Shown here one piece after another: positions 45,534-54,277 of a stretch of 64,000 bases of DNA (the first letter of the stretch is position 1; every line of letters starts with the position of its first letter). The position numbers were made by a program, and so were the translations under genes. The stretch is from Mucilaginibacter dorajii (GTDB taxonomy: Bacteria > Bacteroidota > Bacteroidia > Sphingobacteriales > Sphingobacteriaceae): positions 186,001 through 250,000 of the forward strand of contig NZ_JANTYS010000006.1 of the NCBI RefSeq assembly GCF_024808255.1, given 5' to 3'. A model generated the notes under the pieces. That model searched no databases. It was given only the letters and a program-made list of their open reading frames with translations, and was not told the DNA's origin.

Positions 45534-46775
45534 ATGAACTACAGGGAATTGTCAATTCTTTTTGAAAAACTGGTAAAAAATGAATGTACTGAAAAGGAAG
45601 CAGATGAGGTATTAAAATTACTATCGGATAGGTCCTATGATAGTATGTTCCGGCAACTTGTAGAGAAGCAATTTCAAGAGACAGATGAAGGCCTAATACT
45701 CAACGAGGAATCAGAAGAAGCTTTGAACCTTCAGTTAGAAGCCATTTTAAAATCTAACCTGCCTTCAAAAAAAAACATTAAAAAAGATTTCCGGGGGCTG
45801 CAAAAATGGTACATGGCAGCTACCGCGCTGTTATTTATTGCTGTTGGTGCCTATCTATTTAAAAAAAATGCGCCACAGAATTTAGTGGCTAATAACCATC
45901 AGCATAAAATCTCCTTCGGCGGCAATAAAGCCACTTTGACTTTGAGTAATGGTAAAAAGATTGATTTAGAGGATGCAGCCAATGGAGCTATAGCCGCTCA
46001 ATCTAACTTCACGATAAAAAAAACAAGTGCGGGAGTAGTGGTTTACCAGGCAAATGTTGCTTCCGGCACAGTCAGCTCCGCAACAGCACAACCCTTATTC
46101 AATACCATCACAACACCATATGGTGGCCAATACGAGGTTATACTTCCCGATGGATCAAAGGTTTGGTTAAATGCGGCATCATCTATAAAATTCCCGGCAC
46201 AGTTTGCAGCAAATGAACGTATGGTTGAGTTAACCGGCGAGGCTTATTTTGAGGTGGAGAAGGTTTTTAGCCCTCAAAAGGGTTCAAGTAAACATGAAAG
46301 GCTGCCCTTTGTTGTTTTAAGCGGGCGACAAAAAATACAAGTATTGGGCACCAGGTTTAATGTAAATGATTATCGAGAGGAGAATACCGTAAAAACAACC
46401 TTACTGGAAGGTTCGGTAAAAGTGAATACATTAATGGAAGACGATCAGCATACTGCCAATTCTGCGGCAATGCTTAAGCCCGGGCAACAGTCAGATTTGG
46501 ATGGCGGCAATTTTAAAGTAAATGCAGCCGATACTGCTTCGGCAGTAGCCTGGAAAAAGGGTTTCTTTCAGTTTGATAATGAAGATATCCATGTTGTAAT
46601 GCGCAAGATTTCCAGGTGGTACAATGTTCAGGTAGAATATCGTGGCGATATGCGTGGAAAAGGTTTTTCTGGTGTGATATCAAAATACAGTGACGTAACC
46701 GAAGTGCTGAAAATGCTGCAATTGACAGGTACCGTTTCCTTTACTATTAATAACAGAACAATTATAGTGTCCTAA
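45534..46775 (+). CDS. FecR-family anti-sigma factor
   Basis: The 413-residue protein has a cytoplasmic N-terminal domain (1-90), one membrane segment (about 92-110, WYMAATALLFIAVGAYLF), the periplasmic FecR domain (about 198-300: TTPYGGQYEVILPDGSKVWLN, GEAYFEVEKV) and a C-terminal DUF4974 domain (about 340-412, GFFQFDNEDIHVVMRKISRWYN). It pairs with the upstream sigma factor. The cognate STN-type susC is not adjacent but 2.1 kb away, beyond the HxlR/SDR genes. Confidence 0.94.
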   Translation: MNYRELSILFEKLVKNECTEKEADEVLKLLSDRSYDSMFRQLVEKQFQETDEGLILNEESEEALNLQLEAILKSNLPSKKNIKKDFRGLQKWYMAATALLFIAVGAYLFKKNAPQNLVANNHQHKISFGGNKATLTLSNGKKIDLEDAANGAIAAQSNFTIKKTSAGVVVYQANVASGTVSSATAQPLFNTITTPYGGQYEVILPDGSKVWLNAASSIKFPAQFAANERMVELTGEAYFEVEKVFSPQKGSSKHERLPFVVLSGRQKIQVLGTRFNVNDYREENTVKTTLLEGSVKVNTLMEDDQHTANSAAMLKPGQQSDLDGGNFKVNAADTASAVAWKKGFFQFDNEDIHVVMRKISRWYNVQVEYRGDMRGKGFSGVISKYSDVTEVLKMLQLTGTVSFTINNRTIIVS

Positions 46776-47078
46776 TATTCCAGGTAATTATTTTGTATGG
46801 CACCACAGTGCTCAAATAACTTTGTTATAGCCGTTGGTCATAAATTGTGCTATTTTAACCTGTTACATCTCAATAGAATTGGCCATTTCATTTGCTTTAG
46901 ATCCCATTTATGGTTGTGCGTTAAATATTAGCCCATTTTAATTTTGAGCGCTATAATTATTTTGTAAATAAGTGAAGTAAATGTTATACTATTAAGCCAA
47001 GTTGATATGACATTATTTGACAGATAACTAATGTTTATTTAGCAGCCGGTATTCATTAGAATTGCACTAGTTCTTTTA
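46776..47078. other. Intergenic region between FecR and HxlR genes
   Basis: AT-rich, with stops in all frames and no recognisable gene or strong hairpin. It lies between the 3' ends of two convergent genes and could contain the left junction of the inserted HxlR/SDR cassette, but no direct repeat marking a junction is seen. Confidence 0.5.
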
Positions 47079-47420
47079 TTATTTCCCGCTGATTTTCTTC
47101 ATGTGATTTTTGCCCCATTTTTCCATCGGGCCCGCTAATTCATCAATACTTAAACAATATTCTGTCAGCGTATATTCAATTCTGACAGGGTATTCATCAA
47201 TTACTTTTCTGCTGATCAGTAAATTTTCTTCCAGGTGCTTCAACTCTTTTGATAATACGCGATTAGTGATTTTAGGAATAGAAGCTACGATGTCATTAAA
47301 CCGCTTGTTACCATTGTAAATAGAAAGGATAATGACAATTTTCCATTTACCACCGATTACATACATCGTATCTTGGATGGCTTTGATCTTTTCTTTGAAT
47401 TTTATTTCCTGCTCTGTCAT
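47079..47420 (-). CDS. HxlR-family winged-helix transcriptional regulator
   Basis: The 113-residue protein matches HxlR: VIGGKWKIVIILSIYNGNKRFNDI, then IPKITNRVLSKELKHLEENLLISRKV and the wing with PVRIEYTLTEYCLSIDELAGPMEKWG. There is no upstream Cys in the N-terminal helix as in redox-sensing members. It is divergent from the SDR gene across 83 bp that carry repeated GTATAC boxes. HxlR proteins often control neighbouring oxidoreductases in response to aldehydes or oxidants, and that role fits here. Confidence 0.92.
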   Translation of the reverse strand: MTEQEIKFKEKIKAIQDTMYVIGGKWKIVIILSIYNGNKRFNDIVASIPKITNRVLSKELKHLEENLLISRKVIDEYPVRIEYTLTEYCLSIDELAGPMEKWGKNHMKKISGK

Positions 47421-47423
47421 TAA

Positions 47424-47459
47424 GTATACTTTAGGATACAGGTATCAAATGTATACTTT
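47424..47459. promoter_or_regulatory. Candidate HxlR operators between divergent HxlR and SDR genes
   Basis: GTATACTTT occurs twice as a direct repeat (47424-47432 and 47451-47459, 27 bases apart). Between them GATACAGGTATC (47435-47446) is a 5-base inverted repeat. All three share a GTATAC-like core and lie immediately upstream of the HxlR start. Confidence 0.55.
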
Positions 47460-47503
47460 CTAATATCTACTTTTGATGTATAATCAATTTTAAAAAATAA
47501 TTT

Positions 47504-48301
47504 ATGAAAACGATCTTCATTACAGGTGCTTCATCCGGCATCGGAAAAGCAACAGCAAAATTTTTTCATTCCAAAGGATGGAACGTAATCGCAACAATGA
47601 GAAGCCCTGAAAAAGAAACGGAACTGGCACAACTTGAAAATATGACGATCCTACCGTTAGATGTGACCAATGCGGAACAAATAAAGGCCACGGTAGAAAA
47701 AGCGATTGCGTTAACCAATATCGACGTTGTGTTGAATAATGCAGGGCATGGATTATTTGGCCCGGTGGAAGCTGTAAACGATGAGCAGATCATGCGACAG
47801 ATCAACACCAATGTTTTAGGCCCGTTACATGTTATACAGGCTTTTATTCCTTATTTCAGGGAAAAGAAGGAAGGTTTATTTATTAACACAACTTCTATGG
47901 CCGGACTTACCGGCTATCCGTTGAGCAATATATACAACTCCACAAAATGGGCATTGGAAGGCTTGAGCGAATGTTTAGCGATCGAGTTGTCTATATTTAA
48001 TATAGGTGTTAAATCAGTTTCACCAGATGCTACAAAAACATCTCTGTTTAGTTCGGCTGATGTGGTCTCACATCCCTTATATGATGGGGTCATACAGAAA
48101 ATGATGAGCGGTATTCAGCCGGCAACCGCACCTGAAGAAATCGCCGAAGTTATTTATGAAGCGGCAACTGATGGTAAAGACCAATTGCGCTATCCGGCAG
48201 GCGGGGCTGCAAGGCAGATATATGCCAGGCGCCTGGAAATAGGCCCGGAAGCCTCCAGGCAGGAGACTACAAAATGGTTCCAAAGCTTACAGACTTTTTG
48301 A
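47504..48301 (+). CDS. Short-chain dehydrogenase/reductase (SDR)
   Basis: The 265-residue classical SDR has the nucleotide-binding TGASSGIG (residues 6-13), NNAG in VVLNNAGHG, the catalytic Ser in NTTSMAGLTG and the YNSTK tetrad element (YxxxK). The usual PG turn after the sheet is SPDATKTSLF, a small variation. It should be a cytoplasmic NAD(P)(H)-dependent oxidoreductase, substrate unknown. It is divergent from HxlR, its likely regulator. Directly after its stop begins the decayed end of a zinc-type alcohol dehydrogenase. Confidence 0.93.
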   Translation: MKTIFITGASSGIGKATAKFFHSKGWNVIATMRSPEKETELAQLENMTILPLDVTNAEQIKATVEKAIALTNIDVVLNNAGHGLFGPVEAVNDEQIMRQINTNVLGPLHVIQAFIPYFREKKEGLFINTTSMAGLTGYPLSNIYNSTKWALEGLSECLAIELSIFNIGVKSVSPDATKTSLFSSADVVSHPLYDGVIQKMMSGIQPATAPEEIAEVIYEAATDGKDQLRYPAGGAARQIYARRLEIGPEASRQETTKWFQSLQTF

Positions 48302-48440
48302 TTTGCTACCTTTCGTAAAAAGTCAATTACTGCTGAATCTGGGATTATTGACGTCAACTATGTGAGAAGCTTTTGAACGCTTGGAAAAAGGTGACATGAA
48401 ATATCGCTTTGTAATTAATCTGGCTACAATGAGGAGTTAA
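48302..48440 (+). pseudogene. Remnant of the C-terminus of a zinc-dependent alcohol dehydrogenase (YahK-like)
   Basis: Bases 48366-48440 read EAFERLEKGDMKYRFVIN, then LATMRS and a stop, which is the C-terminal signature of NAD(P)-dependent zinc alcohol dehydrogenases of the YahK/AdhA type. Just upstream, in another frame (48314-48364), the sequence reads SITAESGIIDVNYV, matching the preceding part of that family's end (ITAEIE-IIDVNYVNEAFERL). The two pieces are joined by a frameshift at 48365, apparently two bases lost. No start or upstream body exists, as the SDR stop is directly before it. The identification rests on motif memory only. Confidence 0.62.
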
Positions 48441-48469
48441 TTTTCGACCATACATATAATATTTTCGAC

Positions 48470-48497
48470 GCCCTTGCTTTTTAGCAGGGGCTTTTTT
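48470..48497 (+). terminator. Intrinsic terminator after the ADH remnant
   Basis: GCCCTTGC (48470-48477) pairs with GCAGGGGC (48484-48491, one G-T pair) and runs into six T. It would end transcripts from the SDR gene or the former dehydrogenase gene. Confidence 0.8.
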
Positions 48498-48767
48498 GTA
48501 ACATGATCTTAGCATAAAACTGTCACGCTAACTTTACTTATTAACATATTTAATAAAAAATCTGTTTTACTCCCCCCTTTTTTTTTCGATATCCGTCTTT
48601 ATCATACCAATACCTAAATAAGTGGTCTCGTATCCTGTTTTGTTAAAATAAAACAAAGGGAGCAAGAAAGCTATAAACAGGTTTTCAATTAAAGAAAACA
48701 ATGACCTGCAAAAAAGAAAGGAGAACAACTATGAACTAACCTTACTAAGCTTTAAGGCAAAAACAAA

Positions 48768-48794
48768 ACCAGGATTGCTTGCGACAACCCTGGT
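48768..48794 (+). promoter_or_regulatory. Leader hairpin upstream of the second STN-type susC
   Basis: ACCAGGATTG pairs with CAACCCTGGT (one mismatch) around a 7-base loop, 67 bases before the start codon. It is preceded by an A-rich run and followed by CAACGTTGG, and corresponds in place and shape to the hairpin at 10161-10185. Confidence 0.55.
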
Positions 48795-48861
48795 CAACGT
48801 TGGCCTATTGAAATCATTCCCGTTATAAGAAACAACTTTCATTTCATAAACCTAATTCCAA

Positions 48862-51800
48862 ATGTATAAAACTTACACGGCATTTTGCTGCGGTATAAAC
48901 TCCCGCATTATGCTCAAATGTATCAAGATAATGAAGCTTACCATTATTTTATTAATTGCCACATTTTTGCAGGTTAGCGCAGCCAGTTACGGGCAAAAAG
49001 TTAACCTGAAAACCAAAGAGGCAACGCTTGAAAATGTTTTAAAAGATATTAAAGCTCAAACCGGCTTTAACATTCTCTATAATCCAAACTCGCTAAAAAA
49101 CACCAAGTTGATTAGCCTTGATCTTAAAAATGCAACCATTGATGATGCCTTAAAAAAAAGTTTTGAAGGGCAGCCTGTTACCTACCTTATTGAACAAAAA
49201 ACCATTATTGTTAAAAAAAAGCCGGTAATAGCTGAGTCTGAGAGTGTAAATGCAGGGAGTCAAAAGATAACTATAACGGGCACGGTGAGGGATTCAGTGG
49301 GTGTACTACCCGGGGTAACCATCAAAATAAAGGGTACCGGGATGGGTACAAAAACAGATGAGAATGGTAAGTTTATTTTGGATGTGCCAAATGATAATGC
49401 TGTACTGGTGTTTTCCTTTGTCAGCTATCTTACCCAGGAAGTGCCGGTATCTGGTAAAAGCGTGATAAATGTACTGTTAAAATCCGACAAGAAATCCTTA
49501 AGTGAAGTAGTGGTTGTAGCTTTTGGAACCCAAAAGAAAACAGATCTGGTTGGTTCTGTTACTTCCATTAAAATGTCTGAGCTAAAAATCCCGTCGAGTA
49601 ACTTAACTACTGCCTTGGCGGGCCGTGCCGCGGGGCTTATTGCCTTCCAGCGTGGGGGAGAACCGGGCAAAGACAATGCCGATTTCTTTATTCGTGGTGT
49701 TACAACCTTTGGTTACAAAAATAACCCGTTGATATTGATTGATGGAATGGAATTAAGTACAACAGATCTGGCACGCTTACAGCCGGATGATATTGCCAGT
49801 TTTTCTATTTTGAAAGATGCCACATCAACCGCCGTATATGGTGCACGTGGTGCAAACGGTGTTATCCTGGTAACCACCAAACAAGGTAAAGTAGGGAAAG
49901 CGCAAATATCACTTCGTTTAGAAAATTCAATATCAACTTCAGTGCGGGATATTGAACTGGCAGATCCTGTTACTTACATGAGGCAATCTAATGAGGCTAT
50001 ATTAACCCGTAACCCTTTGGGTGTAACCCTATATAGCGATGAAAAGATTGCAAATACCGAGGCAGGGCTAAACCCTATTATTTATCCGGCCAACAATTGG
50101 AAGAAACAAGTTTTTAAAGATTATACCATGAACCAGCGCGCAAACCTAAATGTAAGCGGTGGTGGTGATGTTGCCAAGTACTTTATATCTGGATCTTTAA
50201 ATAAGGATAATGGGATGTTAAATGTAGATCACCGGAACAATTTTAATAACAATATTGATTTAACAAGCTATTCGCTTCGGTCAAACATCACCATAAACAT
50301 CACTAAAACAACCGAAATGATTGTCCGGTTAAGCGGAAACTTCGACGATTATACCGGGCCTTTAGATGGTGGAGCAGAGATGTATAATAAAGTTGTGCAC
50401 TCCAACCCGGTGCTTTTTCCGCAATATTATCCTATTGATGCCGATCACGCGTTTGTAAAACACATCATGTACGGTAATTATGACCAGGGTGGGTACACAA
50501 ATCCTTACGCGGATTTAACCCGTGGATATATGAACTATTCAAGATCATTGATGCTGGCGCAGCTGGAGGCCAAGCAGGATTTGTCAAGCGTTATTGATGG
50601 TCTTTCTTTCAGGATTATGATGAATACCAACCGCACCTCATATTTTGATGTAAGAAGGGCCTATAACCCATATTTCTATACGCTTACCGGGTATGATCCC
50701 GTTGCCAATACCTATTCCATAAAGAATATTAACGAACCCACCGCAACAGAATACCTGGATTACAGCCAGGGAGATAGAATCCTCAGTTCTACTTTTTACA
50801 CCGAATCCATGTTAAACTATAACCATAACTTTAAAAAACATGGCTTTAGTGGTTTGCTGGTTTACATGTTGCAGAATAATGTTAGTGCAAACGCTCCCGA
50901 TCTTCAGCAATCCCTTCCATTCAGAAATATAGGGTTATCCGGAAGGGCTACTTACAATTATGATAGCCGTTATTATTTAGAATATAATTTTGGTTACAAC
51001 GGATCTGAGAGGTTTTCTGCAAAACACCGGTTTGGTTATTTCCCATCTGCCGGTGTTGCCTGGAGTATATCCAACGAAAAATTCTTTGAACAAATTAAAC
51101 CTGTTGTTAATAACCTAAGGTTGAGGGCCACTTATGGGTTTATCGGAAATGATGCCATCGGATCGCCGTCAGATCGTTTCTTTTACCTCTCTAACGTTGA
51201 TATGAACGCAAATTACCGGGGCGCTACTTTCGGAAACGGCCAGGGTGCAAGCACCTATTTAAATGGCGTAAACATCTCCCGGTATGCCAATGATGATATC
51301 ACCTGGGAGCGATCGACAAAAACAAATCTCGCGCTTGAAGTTGGACTTTTTAATAAGCTCAAGCTAACAGCCGAGGTATATTCTGAAAAGCGTAAAAATA
51401 TTTTGATGTCTCGCGCGTCAATTCCTGTAACCATGGGCTTAACAGCCGATGTGAGGTCAAACGTGGGTGAAGCTGCCGGAAAAGGAACGGATATCTCTTT
51501 AGAGTATCAACAAAATATTGGAAAAGACTATTGGTTTTCTGCAACAGGCAACTTTACGTTTGCCAGGAGTAAATTTACCGTTTATGAAGAGCCCGTTTAC
51601 GACGAAAAATACCGCAGCCGCATAGGTCACTCCATTTTTCAGCAATACGGATATATTGCCGAGCGGCTGTTTGTTGATGACGCAGAGGCGGCAAACTCTC
51701 CCAAACAAAATTTTGGCCCGTACGGGGGCGGAGACATTAAATATACCGATGTAAACCGCGATGGTCAAATTACAGCAGCAGATATGGTTCCTATTGGTAA

Positions 51801-52290
51801 CCCAACATTACCAGAAATTGTTTATGGATTTGGGTTTTCGATGGGCTACAAGAACTTTGATTTTTCTGCTTTTTTCCAGGGACTGGGCAATGAATCTTTT
51901 TGGATTGACGCCAATGCAACATCACCCTTCAATAACCAGACTCAATTGCTAAAAGCGTATGCAGATAGTCACTGGTCCGAAGATTCACGTAACGTTTATG
52001 CCCTTTGGCCAAGGCTGAGCCCGGATATCAACAACAATAATAACCAAACAAGTACCTGGTTTATGCGCGATGGTTCGTTTTTACGCCTTAAGCAGGTTGA
52101 ATTGGGTTACAAGCTTCCGCAAAGTTTACAACAGAGCTTACACCTTTCTAATTTCAGAATTTATGTAAACGCAAGCAACCTGCTCAACTTCAGCAAATTC
52201 AAATTATGGGATGTTGAAATGGGCGGTAACGGCCTTGGTTATCCTATTCAGCGCGTGTTTAATATAGGTTTAAACATGTCAATAAGATAA
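48862..52290 (+). CDS. SusC-like TonB-dependent transporter with STN signalling domain
   Basis: The 1142-residue protein has an extended signal region (to ASYGQ), a STN domain (about 45-118: VNLKTKEATLENVLKDIKAQ, FNILYNPNSL), a carboxypeptidase-D-like domain (about 135-215), the signature LSEVVVVAFGTQKKTDLVGS, a plug with FFIRGVTTFG and TSTAVYGARGANGVILV, and a beta-barrel ending in the aromatic-poor GLNMSIR. The STN domain fits control by the sigma/FecR pair at 44846/45534. The signal region (MYKTYTA, IMKLTII) is similar to that of the SusC at 10261, supporting this start. Confidence 0.96.
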   Translation: MYKTYTAFCCGINSRIMLKCIKIMKLTIILLIATFLQVSAASYGQKVNLKTKEATLENVLKDIKAQTGFNILYNPNSLKNTKLISLDLKNATIDDALKKSFEGQPVTYLIEQKTIIVKKKPVIAESESVNAGSQKITITGTVRDSVGVLPGVTIKIKGTGMGTKTDENGKFILDVPNDNAVLVFSFVSYLTQEVPVSGKSVINVLLKSDKKSLSEVVVVAFGTQKKTDLVGSVTSIKMSELKIPSSNLTTALAGRAAGLIAFQRGGEPGKDNADFFIRGVTTFGYKNNPLILIDGMELSTTDLARLQPDDIASFSILKDATSTAVYGARGANGVILVTTKQGKVGKAQISLRLENSISTSVRDIELADPVTYMRQSNEAILTRNPLGVTLYSDEKIANTEAGLNPIIYPANNWKKQVFKDYTMNQRANLNVSGGGDVAKYFISGSLNKDNGMLNVDHRNNFNNNIDLTSYSLRSNITINITKTTEMIVRLSGNFDDYTGPLDGGAEMYNKVVHSNPVLFPQYYPIDADHAFVKHIMYGNYDQGGYTNPYADLTRGYMNYSRSLMLAQLEAKQDLSSVIDGLSFRIMMNTNRTSYFDVRRAYNPYFYTLTGYDPVANTYSIKNINEPTATEYLDYSQGDRILSSTFYTESMLNYNHNFKKHGFSGLLVYMLQNNVSANAPDLQQSLPFRNIGLSGRATYNYDSRYYLEYNFGYNGSERFSAKHRFGYFPSAGVAWSISNEKFFEQIKPVVNNLRLRATYGFIGNDAIGSPSDRFFYLSNVDMNANYRGATFGNGQGASTYLNGVNISRYANDDITWERSTKTNLALEVGLFNKLKLTAEVYSEKRKNILMSRASIPVTMGLTADVRSNVGEAAGKGTDISLEYQQNIGKDYWFSATGNFTFARSKFTVYEEPVYDEKYRSRIGHSIFQQYGYIAERLFVDDAEAANSPKQNFGPYGGGDIKYTDVNRDGQITAADMVPIGNPTLPEIVYGFGFSMGYKNFDFSAFFQGLGNESFWIDANATSPFNNQTQLLKAYADSHWSEDSRNVYALWPRLSPDINNNNNQTSTWFMRDGSFLRLKQVELGYKLPQSLQQSLHLSNFRIYVNASNLLNFSKFKLWDVEMGGNGLGYPIQRVFNIGLNMSIR

Positions 52291-52348
52291 GCCCCTGAAT
52301 TTTAGGCACAATTAATTTACACCTGTTAAATTCATACATACACATCAT

Positions 52349-54235
52349 ATGAAAAAATATATAGTAATCGGAACTTACACATTGTTCTTTTTGGCAGCAT
52401 TAACATCCTGCAAAAAGTTTTTAGATGTAGTGCCGGATAACGTGGCAACCATAGATAATGCTTTTACTATGCGTACCCAGGCCATGAAATTTTTATTTAC
52501 CTGTTACTCATTTATGCCTAAAAACGGGCAATTGGGCGACGATCCGGCGATGGTTGGAGGGGATGAACTATGGGAAATTCCCGAAAGAGGTGCTTATTTG
52601 GATATGGCCAAAGGCTTTCAGAGCAAAGTAGGGCCGTTGGGCGATAGATGGCAATCCATGTACCAGGCAATCCGCGATTGCAATATTTTCCTTGAAAATA
52701 TCGGGAAAGTACCCGATATGCAGGAAACTGAAAGGCAACGCTGGATTTCAGAAGTGAAATTTCTGAAAGCTTATTATCACTTCAATTTAGTAAGGATGTA
52801 TGGGCCAATCCCTATGATCAAAACTAACTTGCCCATTTCGGCAGATGTAAATGAAGTAAAAGTAACCCGCGATCCTGTGGATTCCTGTTTTAGCTACATA
52901 GCCCGGCTTCTTGATGAAGCAGCGCCAGGGCTGCCGGTAACCATCATCAGTCCAACTACTGAAGCCGGACGGATCACCCGCCCAATTGCACTATCCTTAA
53001 AAGCCAAGGTACTGGTTACCGCGGCCAGCCCTTTATTTAACGGCAATACAGACCAGGCCAGTTTAAAAAACCTGAACGGCACGCCTCTTTTTAATACTAC
53101 CTATTCTAAAGTTAAATGGGATTCTGCAGCTGTTGCGTGTAAAAAAGCCATTGACTTATGTGAGTCTGCCGGTATAAAACTATATGTTTATAATCCGGCT
53201 TTCCAGCAATTTTCACTTACCGATACCATTAAAACCCAGCTGAGCATCACAAACGCTGTTACAGAAAAATGGAACAGTGAAATTATCTGGGCCAATACTC
53301 AATCTAACACGGCGGATTTACAACGATTGATATCCAGTTGGTGGGATCCTTTATATCTTGATGGAGTTATTACCAGGGGAGAGCTATCGCCTCCGTTAAA
53401 AATTGCCGAAATGTTTTATACCGGCAATGGTGTACCTATCAATGAAGACAAAACATGGGATTATAACGGAAGATATAATTTACGCACGGCAGAAGATGCT
53501 GATAAGTTATATATCCGGAAAGGTTACACTACGGCCGCGTTACATTTTGACAGAGAACCCCGTTTTTACGCCGACCTGGGCTTCGACGGTGGGGTTTATT
53601 ATGGGCATGGACACTACGACGATAAAAGCTATATGGACCTGTTTTATTTAGAGGGTAAATTTAAACAGCGGGATGGTAAAGGTAAATATGGCTATAATAC
53701 CGTAACAGGATATAACCTCAAAAAACTGATCTACTTTCAAAATACCATCAATTCATCAAATGATTATTCGGTTGTTGATTATCCGTATCCAATCATGCGT
53801 TTGTCTGATTTGTATTTATTGTATTCAGAAGCGCTAAATGAGTCTGCAGGCCCATCCCCAGAAGTTAATAAATACGTCGATCTTGTAAGGAAGCGTGCCG
53901 GTTTAGGTACTGTGGCAGCATCATGGACTAATTATTCTACCAATCCGGCAAAATTCCAGAATCAAGACGGTATGCGCGCCATTATTCACCAGGAACGTTT
54001 GATTGAGCTGGCTTTCGAATCGCAGCGATTATGGGATCTGCGCCGATGGAAAGAATCGGCTAAAGAATTAAATAATCCCATTAAAGGCTGGGATCTTTCG
54101 CAAACAACCCCCATTTCCTATTACCGTATTACGGTGCTTTATAACCAAACATTTGGTGCAAAGGATTATTTCTGGCCTGTTGCCGAAGACAATATGACAG
54201 CTAACAGAAATTTAGTTCAAAACCTGGGTTGGTAA
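52349..54235 (+). CDS. SusD/RagB-like surface glycan-binding lipoprotein
   Basis: The 628-residue protein has lipobox Cys21 (AALTSCKKFLD) and the SusD pattern: VPDNVATIDNAFTMRTQAMKFL, SEVKFLKAYYHFNLVRMYGP, YPIMRLSDLYLLYSEALNES and ERLIELAFESQRLWDLRRWK. It is the lid of the SusC encoded 58 bp upstream. It belongs to the longer SusD group and is followed by two discoidin-like lipoproteins rather than a DUF3823 protein. Confidence 0.96.
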   Translation: MKKYIVIGTYTLFFLAALTSCKKFLDVVPDNVATIDNAFTMRTQAMKFLFTCYSFMPKNGQLGDDPAMVGGDELWEIPERGAYLDMAKGFQSKVGPLGDRWQSMYQAIRDCNIFLENIGKVPDMQETERQRWISEVKFLKAYYHFNLVRMYGPIPMIKTNLPISADVNEVKVTRDPVDSCFSYIARLLDEAAPGLPVTIISPTTEAGRITRPIALSLKAKVLVTAASPLFNGNTDQASLKNLNGTPLFNTTYSKVKWDSAAVACKKAIDLCESAGIKLYVYNPAFQQFSLTDTIKTQLSITNAVTEKWNSEIIWANTQSNTADLQRLISSWWDPLYLDGVITRGELSPPLKIAEMFYTGNGVPINEDKTWDYNGRYNLRTAEDADKLYIRKGYTTAALHFDREPRFYADLGFDGGVYYGHGHYDDKSYMDLFYLEGKFKQRDGKGKYGYNTVTGYNLKKLIYFQNTINSSNDYSVVDYPYPIMRLSDLYLLYSEALNESAGPSPEVNKYVDLVRKRAGLGTVAASWTNYSTNPAKFQNQDGMRAIIHQERLIELAFESQRLWDLRRWKESAKELNNPIKGWDLSQTTPISYYRITVLYNQTFGAKDYFWPVAEDNMTANRNLVQNLGW

Positions 54236-54277
54236 AAGGCATCATTTGAAGATTGATCATTTAATTAAAACATAAAA

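Larger units (their letters stand above)
48441..48861. other. Long susC leader region
   Basis: After the terminator, about 360 bases precede susC. They contain an AT-rich stretch with a C/T tract near 48573-48590, and the leader hairpin at 48768-48794. No gene is supported. The susC promoter should lie here, but I cannot place it. Confidence 0.5.
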
